From contig CAMPKL010000207.1 of assembly GCA_946887065.1 (NCBI GenBank), positions 1-6,640 on the forward strand: 6,640 nt of DNA, in the 5' to 3' direction. Numbering within the stretch: the first letter of the stretch is position 1; each line of letters begins with the position of its first letter. Shown one piece after another: positions 1 through 6,202 of the stretch. The stretch is from an uncultured Bryobacterales bacterium. GTDB taxonomy: Bacteria > Acidobacteriota > Terriglobia > Bryobacterales > UBA6623. The notes beneath the pieces were generated by a model. It made no database searches. It worked only from the letters and a program-made list of their open reading frames with translations, and was not told the origin of the DNA. A program made the position numbers and the translations under genes.

Positions 1-249
1 GTCTTTCAGTTCGCTCACGACTACTTTGCGCAGCATCGTTTCGGTGCCTAGCAGCACGTTACGGATCAAGTCATGAGTCATCGGCCGCGGCGCCGCCACT
101 TTTTCGATTTCCAGGGCGATCGCGTTGGCTTCATAAGCGCCCACCCAAATCGGCAGCACGCTGTTTCCATCCAGATTTCGCAGGATGACGATCGGCAGAT
201 TCGTGACCGGGTCCAACATCAATCCACGAATCTTCATTTCGACTTCCAT
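1..249 (-). CDS. Bifunctional nuclease family protein (DUF151), 5' part only
   Basis: The minus strand encodes 83 residues from an ATG at 249 to the window edge with no stop, beginning MEVEMKIRGLMLDP. The segment VLPIWVGAYEANAIALE (residues 31-47) followed by APRPMTHDL (52-60) is the hallmark of the DUF151 / bifunctional nuclease domain. Family members are usually about 130-170 residues, so roughly half the protein is visible. Plant members of the family have been reported to have DNase and RNase activity; the role of bacterial members is unclear. GGGGAG (complement of 259-264) lies 9 bases before the ATG, which favours this start over the internal Met5. It sits 54 bases downstream of miaB on the same strand, so the two are probably co-transcribed. 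Family assignment is firm; biochemical activity is not shown by the sequence. Confidence 0.88.
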   Translation of the reverse strand, partial: MEVEMKIRGLMLDPVTNLPIVILRNLDGNSVLPIWVGAYEANAIALEIEKVAAPRPMTHDLIRNVLLGTETMLRKVVVSELKD

Positions 250-303
250 GACGACATTCTCCCCTGTGAAGACGGATCTGGCAAGGCGAATGCTCGACCG
301 GCC

Positions 304-1683
304 CTATTGCAGGACATGCAAGGCCGGAGCGCTGCGGGCCGCAAGCGGGCGATGCGCAACCGAAACCAGCTCGCCGATTAGGCCGTTGGGGCCTGCTTTG
401 GTGACCCTGACATTGCAATATGCCCCGCGCAGGTCCTGGCCCGCCGCGAAGCCTCGAGGGTCGTCGAAATTGAGAACCCGATTCTGGGTCGTCCGGCCGA
501 TCCACTGTTGGAACTTGTCCCGATAGCCCTCGACCAGAGCGTCTTCGTCCATCCCGACCCGGCTCTCGTTGTGTTTGCGCTGGATGCGTTGCTGCAAGTT
601 CTGCAGAATCGCCAGCCGCTCCTTCTTTTCCTCTTCCGGCACGTGATCGGCGTAGTCCATCGAATCGGTGCCTTTACGCGGGGAATACTTGAAGGCGAAC
701 AGCGACGCGTACTCGACCTCCTGCAGCAGGGACAACGTGTCTTCGAAGTCCTGCTGCGTCTCGCCCGGAAAGCCGACGATGATGTCGGTCGACAGCGCGA
801 TCTGGCGTTTCGCGGCCCTAATCATGTCGATCACCCGCAGATACTGATCGCGGCTATACGTGCGGCGCATGGCTGCCAACAGCCGCGAAGAGCCCGACTG
901 CACCGGCAAATGAATCCAGTCGCACAGTCTCTGGTTTGACTCGATCGCTTCGACAATGTCGCGCGTGAAATCTTGCGGATGCGAGGTCGTGAACCGGACT
1001 CGCCGGACTCCGTCCATTTCACCGATCGCCGCCAGCAGCCGGGCGAACGTCCAGCCCGCCGGCGACGGATCACGGTAGCTATTGACGGTCTGGCCTAGCA
1101 GGGTAATGTCGGCTATCCCGCCCGCAACAATCCGCGCCGCCTCTTCCATGACGCTTGCCGAACTGCGGCTGCGCTCGGGCCCCCTTGTGAAAGGCACCAC
1201 GCAGTAGGAGCAGTTCTTGTTGCAACCCTCAATGATCGTCAGAAAGGCGGAGTGCGGATTGTCTCTCTCGGCTACCGGCAAGTCGAAAGTCTCGTCCGTG
1301 TCCAAGTTGAGCCCGGTGACTCGCCGCTCCCCGGCATCGAGCCTATCGAGCAATTGCGGCAGCTGGTTGTAAGACGCCGAACCGCACACCAAATCGACGT
1401 GAGGCGCCGTTTCGAAGATGGCTTCGCCATTGTGCTGCGCCACGCAGCCCAGCACGCCGATCTTCTTGCCCTTGGCATCCCGCTTCCACAGGTCGAGCCG
1501 ATGGAACACTTTCTGTTCGGCCTTGTCGCGAATCGAACAGGTGTTGTAGAGGATCAGCGATGCGTCATCAGCCGATTCCTTCTGCTCGTACCCGCGCATC
1601 GCCAGCATGCCGCGGACCTTCTCCGAGTCATGCACGTTCATCTGGCACCCGAAGGTTTCGATGTAGTAAGTCTTGTCTGCCAT
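304..1683 (-). CDS. miaB: tRNA-2-methylthio-N6-dimethylallyladenosine synthase MiaB
   Basis: This is a radical-SAM methylthiotransferase that converts i6A37 to ms2i6A37 in tRNAs reading UNN codons, acting in the cytoplasm. The product is 459 residues, normal for MiaB. The N-terminal UPF0004 domain carries three cluster cysteines, C13 (ETFGCQMN), C49 (YNTCSIRDKAEQKV) and C80 (GVLGCVAQ). The radical-SAM domain has the CxxxCxxC motif GCNKNCSYC, with C154, C158 and C161. The C-terminal part, from about residue 385, looks like a TRAM RNA-binding domain (LVEG near its start, GELV at its end). The reading frame opens at a TTG at 1710, but the ATG at 1683 is preferred because MADKTYYIETFGCQMN aligns with typical MiaB N-termini. 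No good Shine-Dalgarno sequence precedes either start. MiaB rather than MtaB or RimO is favoured by the N-terminal and YNTCSIR signatures. Confidence 0.95.
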   Translation of the reverse strand: MADKTYYIETFGCQMNVHDSEKVRGMLAMRGYEQKESADDASLILYNTCSIRDKAEQKVFHRLDLWKRDAKGKKIGVLGCVAQHNGEAIFETAPHVDLVCGSASYNQLPQLLDRLDAGERRVTGLNLDTDETFDLPVAERDNPHSAFLTIIEGCNKNCSYCVVPFTRGPERSRSSASVMEEAARIVAGGIADITLLGQTVNSYRDPSPAGWTFARLLAAIGEMDGVRRVRFTTSHPQDFTRDIVEAIESNQRLCDWIHLPVQSGSSRLLAAMRRTYSRDQYLRVIDMIRAAKRQIALSTDIIVGFPGETQQDFEDTLSLLQEVEYASLFAFKYSPRKGTDSMDYADHVPEEEKKERLAILQNLQQRIQRKHNESRVGMDEDALVEGYRDKFQQWIGRTTQNRVLNFDDPRGFAAGQDLRGAYCNVRVTKAGPNGLIGELVSVAHRPLAARSAPALHVLQ

Positions 1684-1778
1684 TTGAGGAGCGAAGCGCC
1701 CGCGGACCAAACCTTTAAGATATCAGGCGCGGCTTGGTTGCGTTCCCAGCGGACGGGCACCGTGCGGAGCTGCTGGCG

Positions 1779-3431
1779 TCAGGATTCAAAGACCCAGCGG
1801 CCTCCAACCATCGTCCTCTCCACTGGGATCGTTCGTAGTGTCGATGGATCTTCGATGAACGGATCGCGGCCGAGCACGACGAGGTCCGCAAACTTGCCAG
1901 GCACGAGCGTACCTTTCACGTTCTCTTCGAAGGAGGCGTAGGCGCCGTTCCGGGTGCTCGCCCGAATCGCTTCAGCGACCGTGATCTTCTGGTTCGGTCC
2001 CCAGACGTTGCCATTGGCGTCCGTGCGCGTGACGCAAGACTGCAGCGCCATCATGGGGGACAACGGACCCGGAACGTAGTCTGAACCGGGGGCGACGCGA
2101 ATACCGCGGTCCAGAAAGCTGCGCATCGCGAACATGCGGTCCAGGCGTTCAGCTCCGTACTCCTTCATCTTTTCGCCGTGGTAGTACACGTACGTCCAGA
2201 AAGGCGTAGGTATCGCATCGAGCGCCTTAATCCTTTGCAGCAGTTGTTCGTTAATCAGCGTGCAGTGCTCGATCCGGAAACGAGCATTTGGTCTCGGATG
2301 CTCGCGTGCGAGGCGCTCAAAAACTCTTAGCGCGGTGTCAATGCCGACATCTCCGTTGGCGTGAATGCCGATCTGCCAACCCGCGACGTGCGCTTTGCGT
2401 GCGAGTTCGTAAAGCTCGGCCTCGGGCATCACGAGGATTCCGACATCATCAGGACGGCCCAAGTAGGCTTGGCTCATTCTTGCCGTGCGTTCGGAGATGG
2501 AGCCGTCGCAAATCAGCTTCATTCCGCCGACACGCACCCAATCGTTTCCGAAACCGGTGCGAATCCCCGCGGCGATCATCCGGTCAATGTAGGCGTGGTA
2601 GATAAACGCGTAAAGGCGGCAAGACAGATCACCGGCCTCAAACGCACTCTGATAAGGCAGGAGATCTTCGGGCGAACTGTATGTATCGTGGGCGGAAGTG
2701 ATCCCCGCTTGTGCGAAGAGCTTCGTGACCAGTTTGACCCCTTGGACTCGCTCCGCTTGCGTGGGCGGCGGTCCAAGCCCAGCAATTCCTATCCAGGCGC
2801 TTTCCAGGAGCTCGCCGGTAAGGCGGCCCGTAGCGTCGCGGCCCAGTTGTCCTCCTTTCGGGTCCGGCGACTCGTCGCCGAGTTGAAGGTTAACCAGAGC
2901 AAGGGAATTTGCGAAGCCGCTGTGTCCGCCCCGGTGACCAACGGCGACCGGATGATCAGGAGCAGCCTCATCCAAATCCCGCCGGCTAAGCTTGCGGCCC
3001 TCGGCGGTCTTCGTGTCGTCGTACTTAAAGCCGCGTACCCACTCGCCTTTCGGCGTCCGGGCGGCGCGCGCCCGGATCGCGCCCTGAATTTCGGCAAGGG
3101 AGCGAAGGTCGCAATCCACCGAACGGACGTGATCGATTCCGAAGTAACCGACATGCGTATGCGAGTCAATGAAGCCGGGCAATACGGTCCGGCCGTCGAG
3201 GTCCGTCCGCTTCGTGTGAGGCCCGGCAAGAGCATGAATTTCCGCGTCGCTTCCCGCAGCGACGATTTTGCCATCGGCGACGGCGACTGCCTGAATGGAG
3301 TGGAACCCGGCCCCTTCGGGAGCCGCGTAGATCTTGCCGTTGTATAGAATCTCGCTGGGACGAGCAGTCTCCGCGCGAGCGACAGAAGCTGCGGCAGCAC
3401 CGAGCAAAAAATGGCGTCGATGCATCGACAT
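1779..3431 (-). CDS. Tat-exported YtcJ-like metal-dependent amidohydrolase (Amidohydro_3)
   Basis: This is a 550-residue amidohydrolase-superfamily enzyme that probably hydrolyses an amide-type bond; its substrate is unknown. The N-terminus has twin arginines (HRRHFLLG, residues 4-11), an Ala-rich hydrophobic stretch and a likely cleavage near ARA-ET (residue 20), so Tat export is predicted. Metal and active-site motifs of the YtcJ/NfdA-type family are present in order: DSHTH (H91, H93), HRGGHSGFANS (166-176), MKLICDGS with K306, IHANGD (357-362), IEHC (388-391) and GSDY with D452. A final strand pair (VPGKFADLVVLGRDPF) is typical of the composite beta-sandwich. The ATG at 3431 is used; an ATG two codons later (3425) would also keep the Tat motif. 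It is the last gene of the minus-strand set, 82 bases after the cupin gene. It resembles N-substituted formamide deformylase in family, but that does not establish its substrate. Confidence 0.9.
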   Translation of the reverse strand: MSMHRRHFLLGAAAASVARAETARPSEILYNGKIYAAPEGAGFHSIQAVAVADGKIVAAGSDAEIHALAGPHTKRTDLDGRTVLPGFIDSHTHVGYFGIDHVRSVDCDLRSLAEIQGAIRARAARTPKGEWVRGFKYDDTKTAEGRKLSRRDLDEAAPDHPVAVGHRGGHSGFANSLALVNLQLGDESPDPKGGQLGRDATGRLTGELLESAWIGIAGLGPPPTQAERVQGVKLVTKLFAQAGITSAHDTYSSPEDLLPYQSAFEAGDLSCRLYAFIYHAYIDRMIAAGIRTGFGNDWVRVGGMKLICDGSISERTARMSQAYLGRPDDVGILVMPEAELYELARKAHVAGWQIGIHANGDVGIDTALRVFERLAREHPRPNARFRIEHCTLINEQLLQRIKALDAIPTPFWTYVYYHGEKMKEYGAERLDRMFAMRSFLDRGIRVAPGSDYVPGPLSPMMALQSCVTRTDANGNVWGPNQKITVAEAIRASTRNGAYASFEENVKGTLVPGKFADLVVLGRDPFIEDPSTLRTIPVERTMVGGRWVFES

Positions 3432-3513
3432 ATGCTAGCTCAAGACCGCGGTAATGGCGATTTCAAGATTTCAGGCGAGGCCGATTCGCGCGGAAGGGCC
3501 TGCGGCCGAACCT

Positions 3514-3918
3514 CTAAGATATTAGCCGGCTGTACTGCTCGTCGCTGACCTGCTCCATCCAGTCCACGACGTTGCCGCCCAGTCTCTCTTGCAGGGCGAT
3601 ATGCGTCATGGCCATCGTCGGGCTGGCGCCATGCCAGTGCTTCTCGCCGGGAGCAAACCAGACTACGTCTCCTGGACGGATCTCCTCGATCGGCCCGCCG
3701 TCGCGCTGCGCCCGGCCCGTGCCGGATGTGACCACCAGCGTCTGCCCGAGCGGATGCGTGTGCCATGCTGTCCGCGCCCCCGGCTCGAACGTAACGCAGG
3801 CGCCCTGAAGGCGCGCGGGATCAGGCGCATGAATAAGCGGGTCGATCCGAACCGCACCGGTGAACCAATCTGCCGGGCCCTTCGCCGAAAGTTGCGAGCC
3901 GACTCGTTTGATATCCAT
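3514..3918 (-). CDS. Small cupin, hydroxynitrile-lyase-like (GtHNL type)
   Basis: This is a single-domain cupin of 134 residues. It closely resembles, from memory, the manganese-dependent (R)-selective hydroxynitrile lyase of Granulicella tundricola, which is about 131 residues. Shared stretches include KGPADWFTG (13-21), [18 protein letters not shown] (44-61) and [16 protein letters not shown] (82-97). The metal ligands H53, H55, Q59 and H94 are all present at the same numbers, as are pocket residues A40, V42, H96, H106 and Q110. In vitro, such enzymes cleave or form cyanohydrins from aldehydes and HCN; their natural role is not established. A cytoplasmic location is expected because no signal peptide is present. 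GGGAG (complement of 3926-3930) lies 7 bases before the ATG. The gene follows the short-chain dehydrogenase gene by 39 bases. It could instead be a cupin with another activity on the same scaffold. Confidence 0.88.
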   Translation of the reverse strand: MDIKRVGSQLSAKGPADWFTGAVRIDPLIHAPDPARLQGACVTFEPGARTAWHTHPLGQTLVVTSGTGRAQRDGGPIEEIRPGDVVWFAPGEKHWHGASPTMAMTHIALQERLGGNVVDWMEQVSDEQYSRLIS

Positions 3919-3925
3919 TTCAATT

Positions 3926-3940
3926 CTCCCTGTGTGTGTG
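3926..3940 (-). promoter_or_regulatory. Ribosome binding site of the cupin gene preceded by a (CA)5 run
   Basis: Read on the minus strand, a perfect dinucleotide run (CA)5 (complement of 3931-3940) directly abuts the Shine-Dalgarno sequence GGGAG (complement of 3926-3930), 7 bases before the cupin ATG. The Shine-Dalgarno supports the cupin start. The CA run is short, so a regulatory effect is only a possibility. Confidence 0.6.
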
Positions 3941-3957
3941 CTGCCCCTCGCGCGCCG

Positions 3958-4671
3958 CTACCAGGGGATTTCCCGCTGGTTGCGGAAGAACTTTCCCGTC
4001 AACTTGTGCGGCGCTTCGTCAGCGAGCCAGACCACCGTGTCGGCGCCCTGCTCGACGGAGAGCGTCGCGCCCGGGCCGCCCATATCCGTGCGCACCCAGC
4101 CCGGGCACATCGAGTTGACGGCGATCTTGTCCGCACGCAGCGCCTTGGCCAGCATGATGGTCAAGCCGTTGAGCGCCAGCTTCGACAGCGAATAGCTGGG
4201 CTCGCCGTCAGACAAGCCGTCCAACTGGCCGTAGCCGCTGGAAACGTTGACCACTCGCGCACCGGCGGATCTCCGTAGGTAGGGCAGAAACGCCTGAGTT
4301 ACTTCCAGCGCGCCGAAGGTGTTTGTCTGGAACGTCCGGACCAACTCCTCGCGCGGGAGGGCCAAAACCGATAGCCCCTCATCCGGATAAACGCCCGCGT
4401 TGTTGATCAGAACGTCCAGACGGTCAGAAATCGTCTCGAATTGACGTGCAGCGATCCGGATGCTCTCCGAACTGCTCACCTCCAAGGGCAGGGCGGTCGC
4501 CTTGCCGCCGGCCCCCCGGATGCCCTCCGCAGCCGTCTGCCCTTTACCTTCGTCGCGGGATGCAATCACGGCGTGATACCCACGCCCGGCGAGCTGCCGC
4601 GCCGCTTCCAATCCAATACCCCGATTGGAACCCGTGATCAGCGCGATGCGTTCAGTGTCTTGTCGGCTCAT
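3958..4671 (-). CDS. Short-chain dehydrogenase/reductase, carbonyl-reductase-like
   Basis: This 237-residue enzyme is a classical SDR and is complete. It probably reduces or oxidises a carbonyl/alcohol pair with NADP(H) in the cytoplasm. The cofactor motif TGSNRGIG is at residues 13-20, R39 follows the second strand (ASRD), which favours NADP(H), and NNAG is at 90-93. The active-site set is N117, S144/S145 in VNVSSGYG, Y160 and K164 (YSLSK). CPGWVRTDMGG follows, as in carbonyl-reductase-like members, and the C-terminus ends GKFFRNQREIPW. GGGGGA (complement of 4680-4685) lies 8 bases before the ATG. The gene sits 56 bases after the alcohol dehydrogenase gene and 39 before the cupin gene, so co-transcription is likely. 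The substrate cannot be deduced. Confidence 0.92.
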   Translation of the reverse strand: MSRQDTERIALITGSNRGIGLEAARQLAGRGYHAVIASRDEGKGQTAAEGIRGAGGKATALPLEVSSSESIRIAARQFETISDRLDVLINNAGVYPDEGLSVLALPREELVRTFQTNTFGALEVTQAFLPYLRRSAGARVVNVSSGYGQLDGLSDGEPSYSLSKLALNGLTIMLAKALRADKIAVNSMCPGWVRTDMGGPGATLSVEQGADTVVWLADEAPHKLTGKFFRNQREIPW

Positions 4672-4727
4672 CTCGCTTGTCCCCCAGGCGCGCCTTCAGC
4701 CGCGACGACTCAATCGCCAGTTTCTCG

Positions 4728-5744
4728 CTACGGACGCAACAGGGCCTTAATCGCCCGCCGCTCATCCATCGCCCGGTAGCCTTCCGCCACTTGATCGAGC
4801 GGCAGCGTCAAATCGAACACTTTCCCCGGATTGATCTTCTCGTCCATCACGAGATCGATCAGATCAGGGAGATAGCGGCGAACCGGGGCCGGGCCGCCGT
4901 GCAGATGAACGAGGGCAAAGAACCACTCCGCCCCGTCGAACTCGACGCCGTGCGGAACCCCAACATAGCTCACGAATCCGCCAGGACGAGCGGACCGGAT
5001 CGCCTGCATCATCGATTCTTGCGTGCCAACGCACTCCAGCACGGACTCTGCACCGATGCCCTTCGTTAGTTCTTTGATCCGTTCGACTCCTTCGTCGCCT
5101 CGCTCGGCCACGATGTCGGTTGCTCCAAACTCTCGCGCAAGTTTCTGCCGCGATTCGTGCCGGCTCATCGCCACGATCCGCTCAGCGCCCATTTGCTTGG
5201 CTGAGAGCACCGCGAGCAGTCCGACCGCGCCGTCGCCGACGACCACGACCGTCGCCCCAGGCTTCACCTTGGCTGCGTCGGCGGCGAACCACCCCGTGCC
5301 GAGCACGTCCGAGGTTGTTAGCAGACTCGGCACGAGAGCCTTGGCCGGCATATCTGGAGTCGCCACGAGCGTTCCGTCCGCCAACGGAACGCGCAGGAGA
5401 GGCGCTTGCGCCCTGGTGATGAATTCACGGCGCGAGCAAGAAGATTGGTAACCGCGATGGCAATGGGGGCAGGTGTTATCCGACGTTGCGAACGAGCCGA
5501 CTACGAATTGGCCCGGCTTCACGGATTTAACCCCGCTTCCGACTTCTTCCACAACGCCGCAATACTCATGCCCCATAGGCGTCGGGCCGTTGGTCGGCTG
5601 CAAGCCCCTGTAAGGCCACAGATCCGATCCGCACACGCATGTCGCGGCCATGCGGATGACTGCATCGGTCCGCTCGATAATCTTCGGCGTTTCGCGGTCC
5701 TCGAAGCGGATGTCGCCGGGTCCATAGAGCACGGTTCCTTTCAT
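4728..5744 (-). CDS. Zinc-dependent alcohol dehydrogenase family protein (MDR)
   Basis: This 338-residue protein is a complete medium-chain dehydrogenase, expected to interconvert an alcohol and a carbonyl in the cytoplasm. C38, H59 and E60 (TCVCGSD and MGHEYCG) match the catalytic zinc site. The structural-zinc loop (CPHCHRGYQSSC, residues 92-103) has C92, C95 and C103 but Gly at the usual third cysteine. The Rossmann motif VVGDGAVGL is at 168-176. MSRHE follows the second strand with no Asp after it, favouring NADP(H). The C-terminal DLTLPLDQVAEGYRAMDERRAIKALL is typical of formaldehyde/threonine dehydrogenase-like MDRs; the substrate is not known. A consensus AGGAGG (complement of 5751-5756) lies 6 bases before the ATG. 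It is the first intact gene of the minus-strand set and probably the most strongly translated. Confidence 0.93.
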   Translation of the reverse strand: MKGTVLYGPGDIRFEDRETPKIIERTDAVIRMAATCVCGSDLWPYRGLQPTNGPTPMGHEYCGVVEEVGSGVKSVKPGQFVVGSFATSDNTCPHCHRGYQSSCSRREFITRAQAPLLRVPLADGTLVATPDMPAKALVPSLLTTSDVLGTGWFAADAAKVKPGATVVVVGDGAVGLLAVLSAKQMGAERIVAMSRHESRQKLAREFGATDIVAERGDEGVERIKELTKGIGAESVLECVGTQESMMQAIRSARPGGFVSYVGVPHGVEFDGAEWFFALVHLHGGPAPVRRYLPDLIDLVMDEKINPGKVFDLTLPLDQVAEGYRAMDERRAIKALLRP

Positions 5745-5750
5745 GTGAAG

Positions 5751-5756
5751 CCTCCT
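5751..5756 (-). promoter_or_regulatory. Consensus Shine-Dalgarno of the alcohol dehydrogenase gene
   Basis: The minus strand reads AGGAGG six bases before the ATG at 5744. This is the strongest ribosome binding site of the gene set and fixes the start of the alcohol dehydrogenase. Confidence 0.8.
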
Positions 5757-5778
5757 CGTTTGCGCCGGCTTTGCCTCG

Positions 5779-5946
5779 TTAACCGTTCAAGCGGCGCCGT
5801 CCCTGAACCGTCATTCCACCGTCCACCGTCAGTGCGTGACCGACCACGTAGCTGGCCTCTGGGCCGCAGGGCCGCAACACCGCCGGGCCGATCTCCTCGG
5901 GCCGGCCCGCTCTGCCGATGGGGACGTCTTTCGTCAGATCGGCGTA
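5779..5946 (-). pseudogene. C-terminal relic of a short-chain dehydrogenase
   Basis: The minus strand has 55 codons open between an in-frame TAA (5947-5949) and a terminal TAA (5779-5781). They read like the C-terminal end of a glucose-dehydrogenase/FabG-type SDR: DVPIGRAGRPEEIGPAVL, then SYVVGHALTVDGGMTVQG, the usual final helix and beta-strand region ending in VDGG. No start codon exists in this stretch, and the cofactor-binding and catalytic parts (about 190 residues) are missing: no TGxxxGxG, NNAG or YxxxK motif is visible in the 250 bases upstream in any minus-strand frame. The relic ends 34 bases before the alcohol dehydrogenase ATG, where an intact SDR gene would have headed the gene set. 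It differs in sequence from the intact SDR at 3958-4671, so it is not a duplicate of that gene. Confidence 0.75.
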
Positions 5947-6026
5947 TTACCCTCGTCACCGCTGACCACATCTGTCCGACCGACGTAGGTCCTTCTCCCG
6001 AGTGGACCGCTTCCATCTCGGCCTCG

Positions 6027-6059
6027 TTACTTGTTTTCCTTCACGATTACGTGGGACAT
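6027..6059 (-). other. Ten-codon reading frame with strong ribosome binding site
   Basis: On the minus strand GAGGAG (complement of 6066-6071) stands 6 bases before an ATG at 6059. The frame reads MSHVIVKENK and then stops at TAA. The translation signal is as good as that of the alcohol dehydrogenase. Either this is the 5' end of a gene whose body has been lost by deletion or frameshift, or it encodes a short leader peptide. Ignoring the stop, the frame continues about 31 codons without familiar motifs to a TGA. It points towards the SDR relic and the dehydrogenase gene set, so it could mark the ancestral start of that relic, but the sequence between does not look like an SDR. Confidence 0.35.
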
Positions 6060-6086
6060 GGCTCTCTCCTCGGTCCTTGGGGCCAG

Positions 6087-6191
6087 ATGGCGGAGTCGAC
6101 GCCGGCAGCCGGCGGCCCTGTCAGCTTTGATCAGTTCACTTCGCTTCTAAACTGGAAGGCCGAGAGTTTTCTCAAACTCGGTACCATGTAG
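6087..6191 (+). CDS. Possible small protein or gene fragment (34 residues)
   Basis: An ATG at 6087 opens 34 codons, starting MAESTPAAGGPVSFDQF and ending FLKLGTM, and stops at TAG just 11 bases before the lipoprotein ATG. GGGG (6079-6082) lies 4 bases before the ATG, a weak ribosome binding site. The composition is less Arg/Pro-biased than that of the non-coding frames nearby. The pattern F-x2-F-x3-L-x3-A followed by Leu-Gly faintly recalls the start of DUF1844 proteins, but the rest of that domain is absent, so this is only a hint. It could be a translated leader coupled to the lipoprotein gene, a truncated gene, or chance. Confidence 0.3.
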   Translation: MAESTPAAGGPVSFDQFTSLLNWKAESFLKLGTM

Positions 6192-6202
6192 CCCATAGAG
6201 CC

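Larger units (their letters stand above)
5947..6202. other. Non-coding or decayed interval between divergent gene blocks
   Basis: About 250 bases separate the SDR relic from the TPR lipoprotein. No recognisable protein homology was found on either strand. It holds only two short reading frames, described separately (minus 6027-6059 and plus 6087-6191). Promoters for both the minus-strand set and the plus-strand lipoprotein should lie here, but no clear -35/-10 pair was recognised. No terminator hairpin with a T run was seen. Confidence 0.5.

Noticed and set aside
1684..1710. TTG start at 1710 extending MiaB by nine residues
   Set aside because: The extra residues do not match MiaB N-termini, and the only nearby Shine-Dalgarno-like AAAGG is a single base from the TTG.
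1684..1778. Possible promoter of miaB (TATCTT on the minus strand near 1715)
   Set aside because: The -10-like hexamer has no matching -35 box at a suitable distance, so it was not called.
2361..3347. Long plus-strand open frame (328 codons) opposite the amidohydrolase
   Set aside because: It lies wholly antisense to a gene with clear metal-binding motifs; GC-rich DNA commonly leaves such frames open, and the product shows no recognisable domain.
3493..3512. GGCC-TGC-GGCC inverted repeat after the cupin gene as a terminator
   Set aside because: The stem is only four pairs and no T run follows on the minus strand; it is not a convincing intrinsic terminator.
3589..4278. Plus-strand frame of 229 codons across the cupin and the SDR
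   Set aside because: It is antisense to two well-supported genes, Arg-rich in composition, without a ribosome binding site or motifs.
5741..6016. Minus-strand frame of 91 codons whose stop overlaps the alcohol dehydrogenase start (ATGA)
   Set aside because: The overlap looks like translational coupling, but the product is Arg/Gly-rich and without motifs, and the SDR homology in the same DNA is in a different frame.
5406..6191. Plus-strand frame of 261 codons covering the 5' end of the alcohol dehydrogenase and the gap
   Set aside because: Most of it is antisense to the alcohol dehydrogenase and the SDR relic. Only its last 34 codons, beyond the relic, were kept as a possible small protein.
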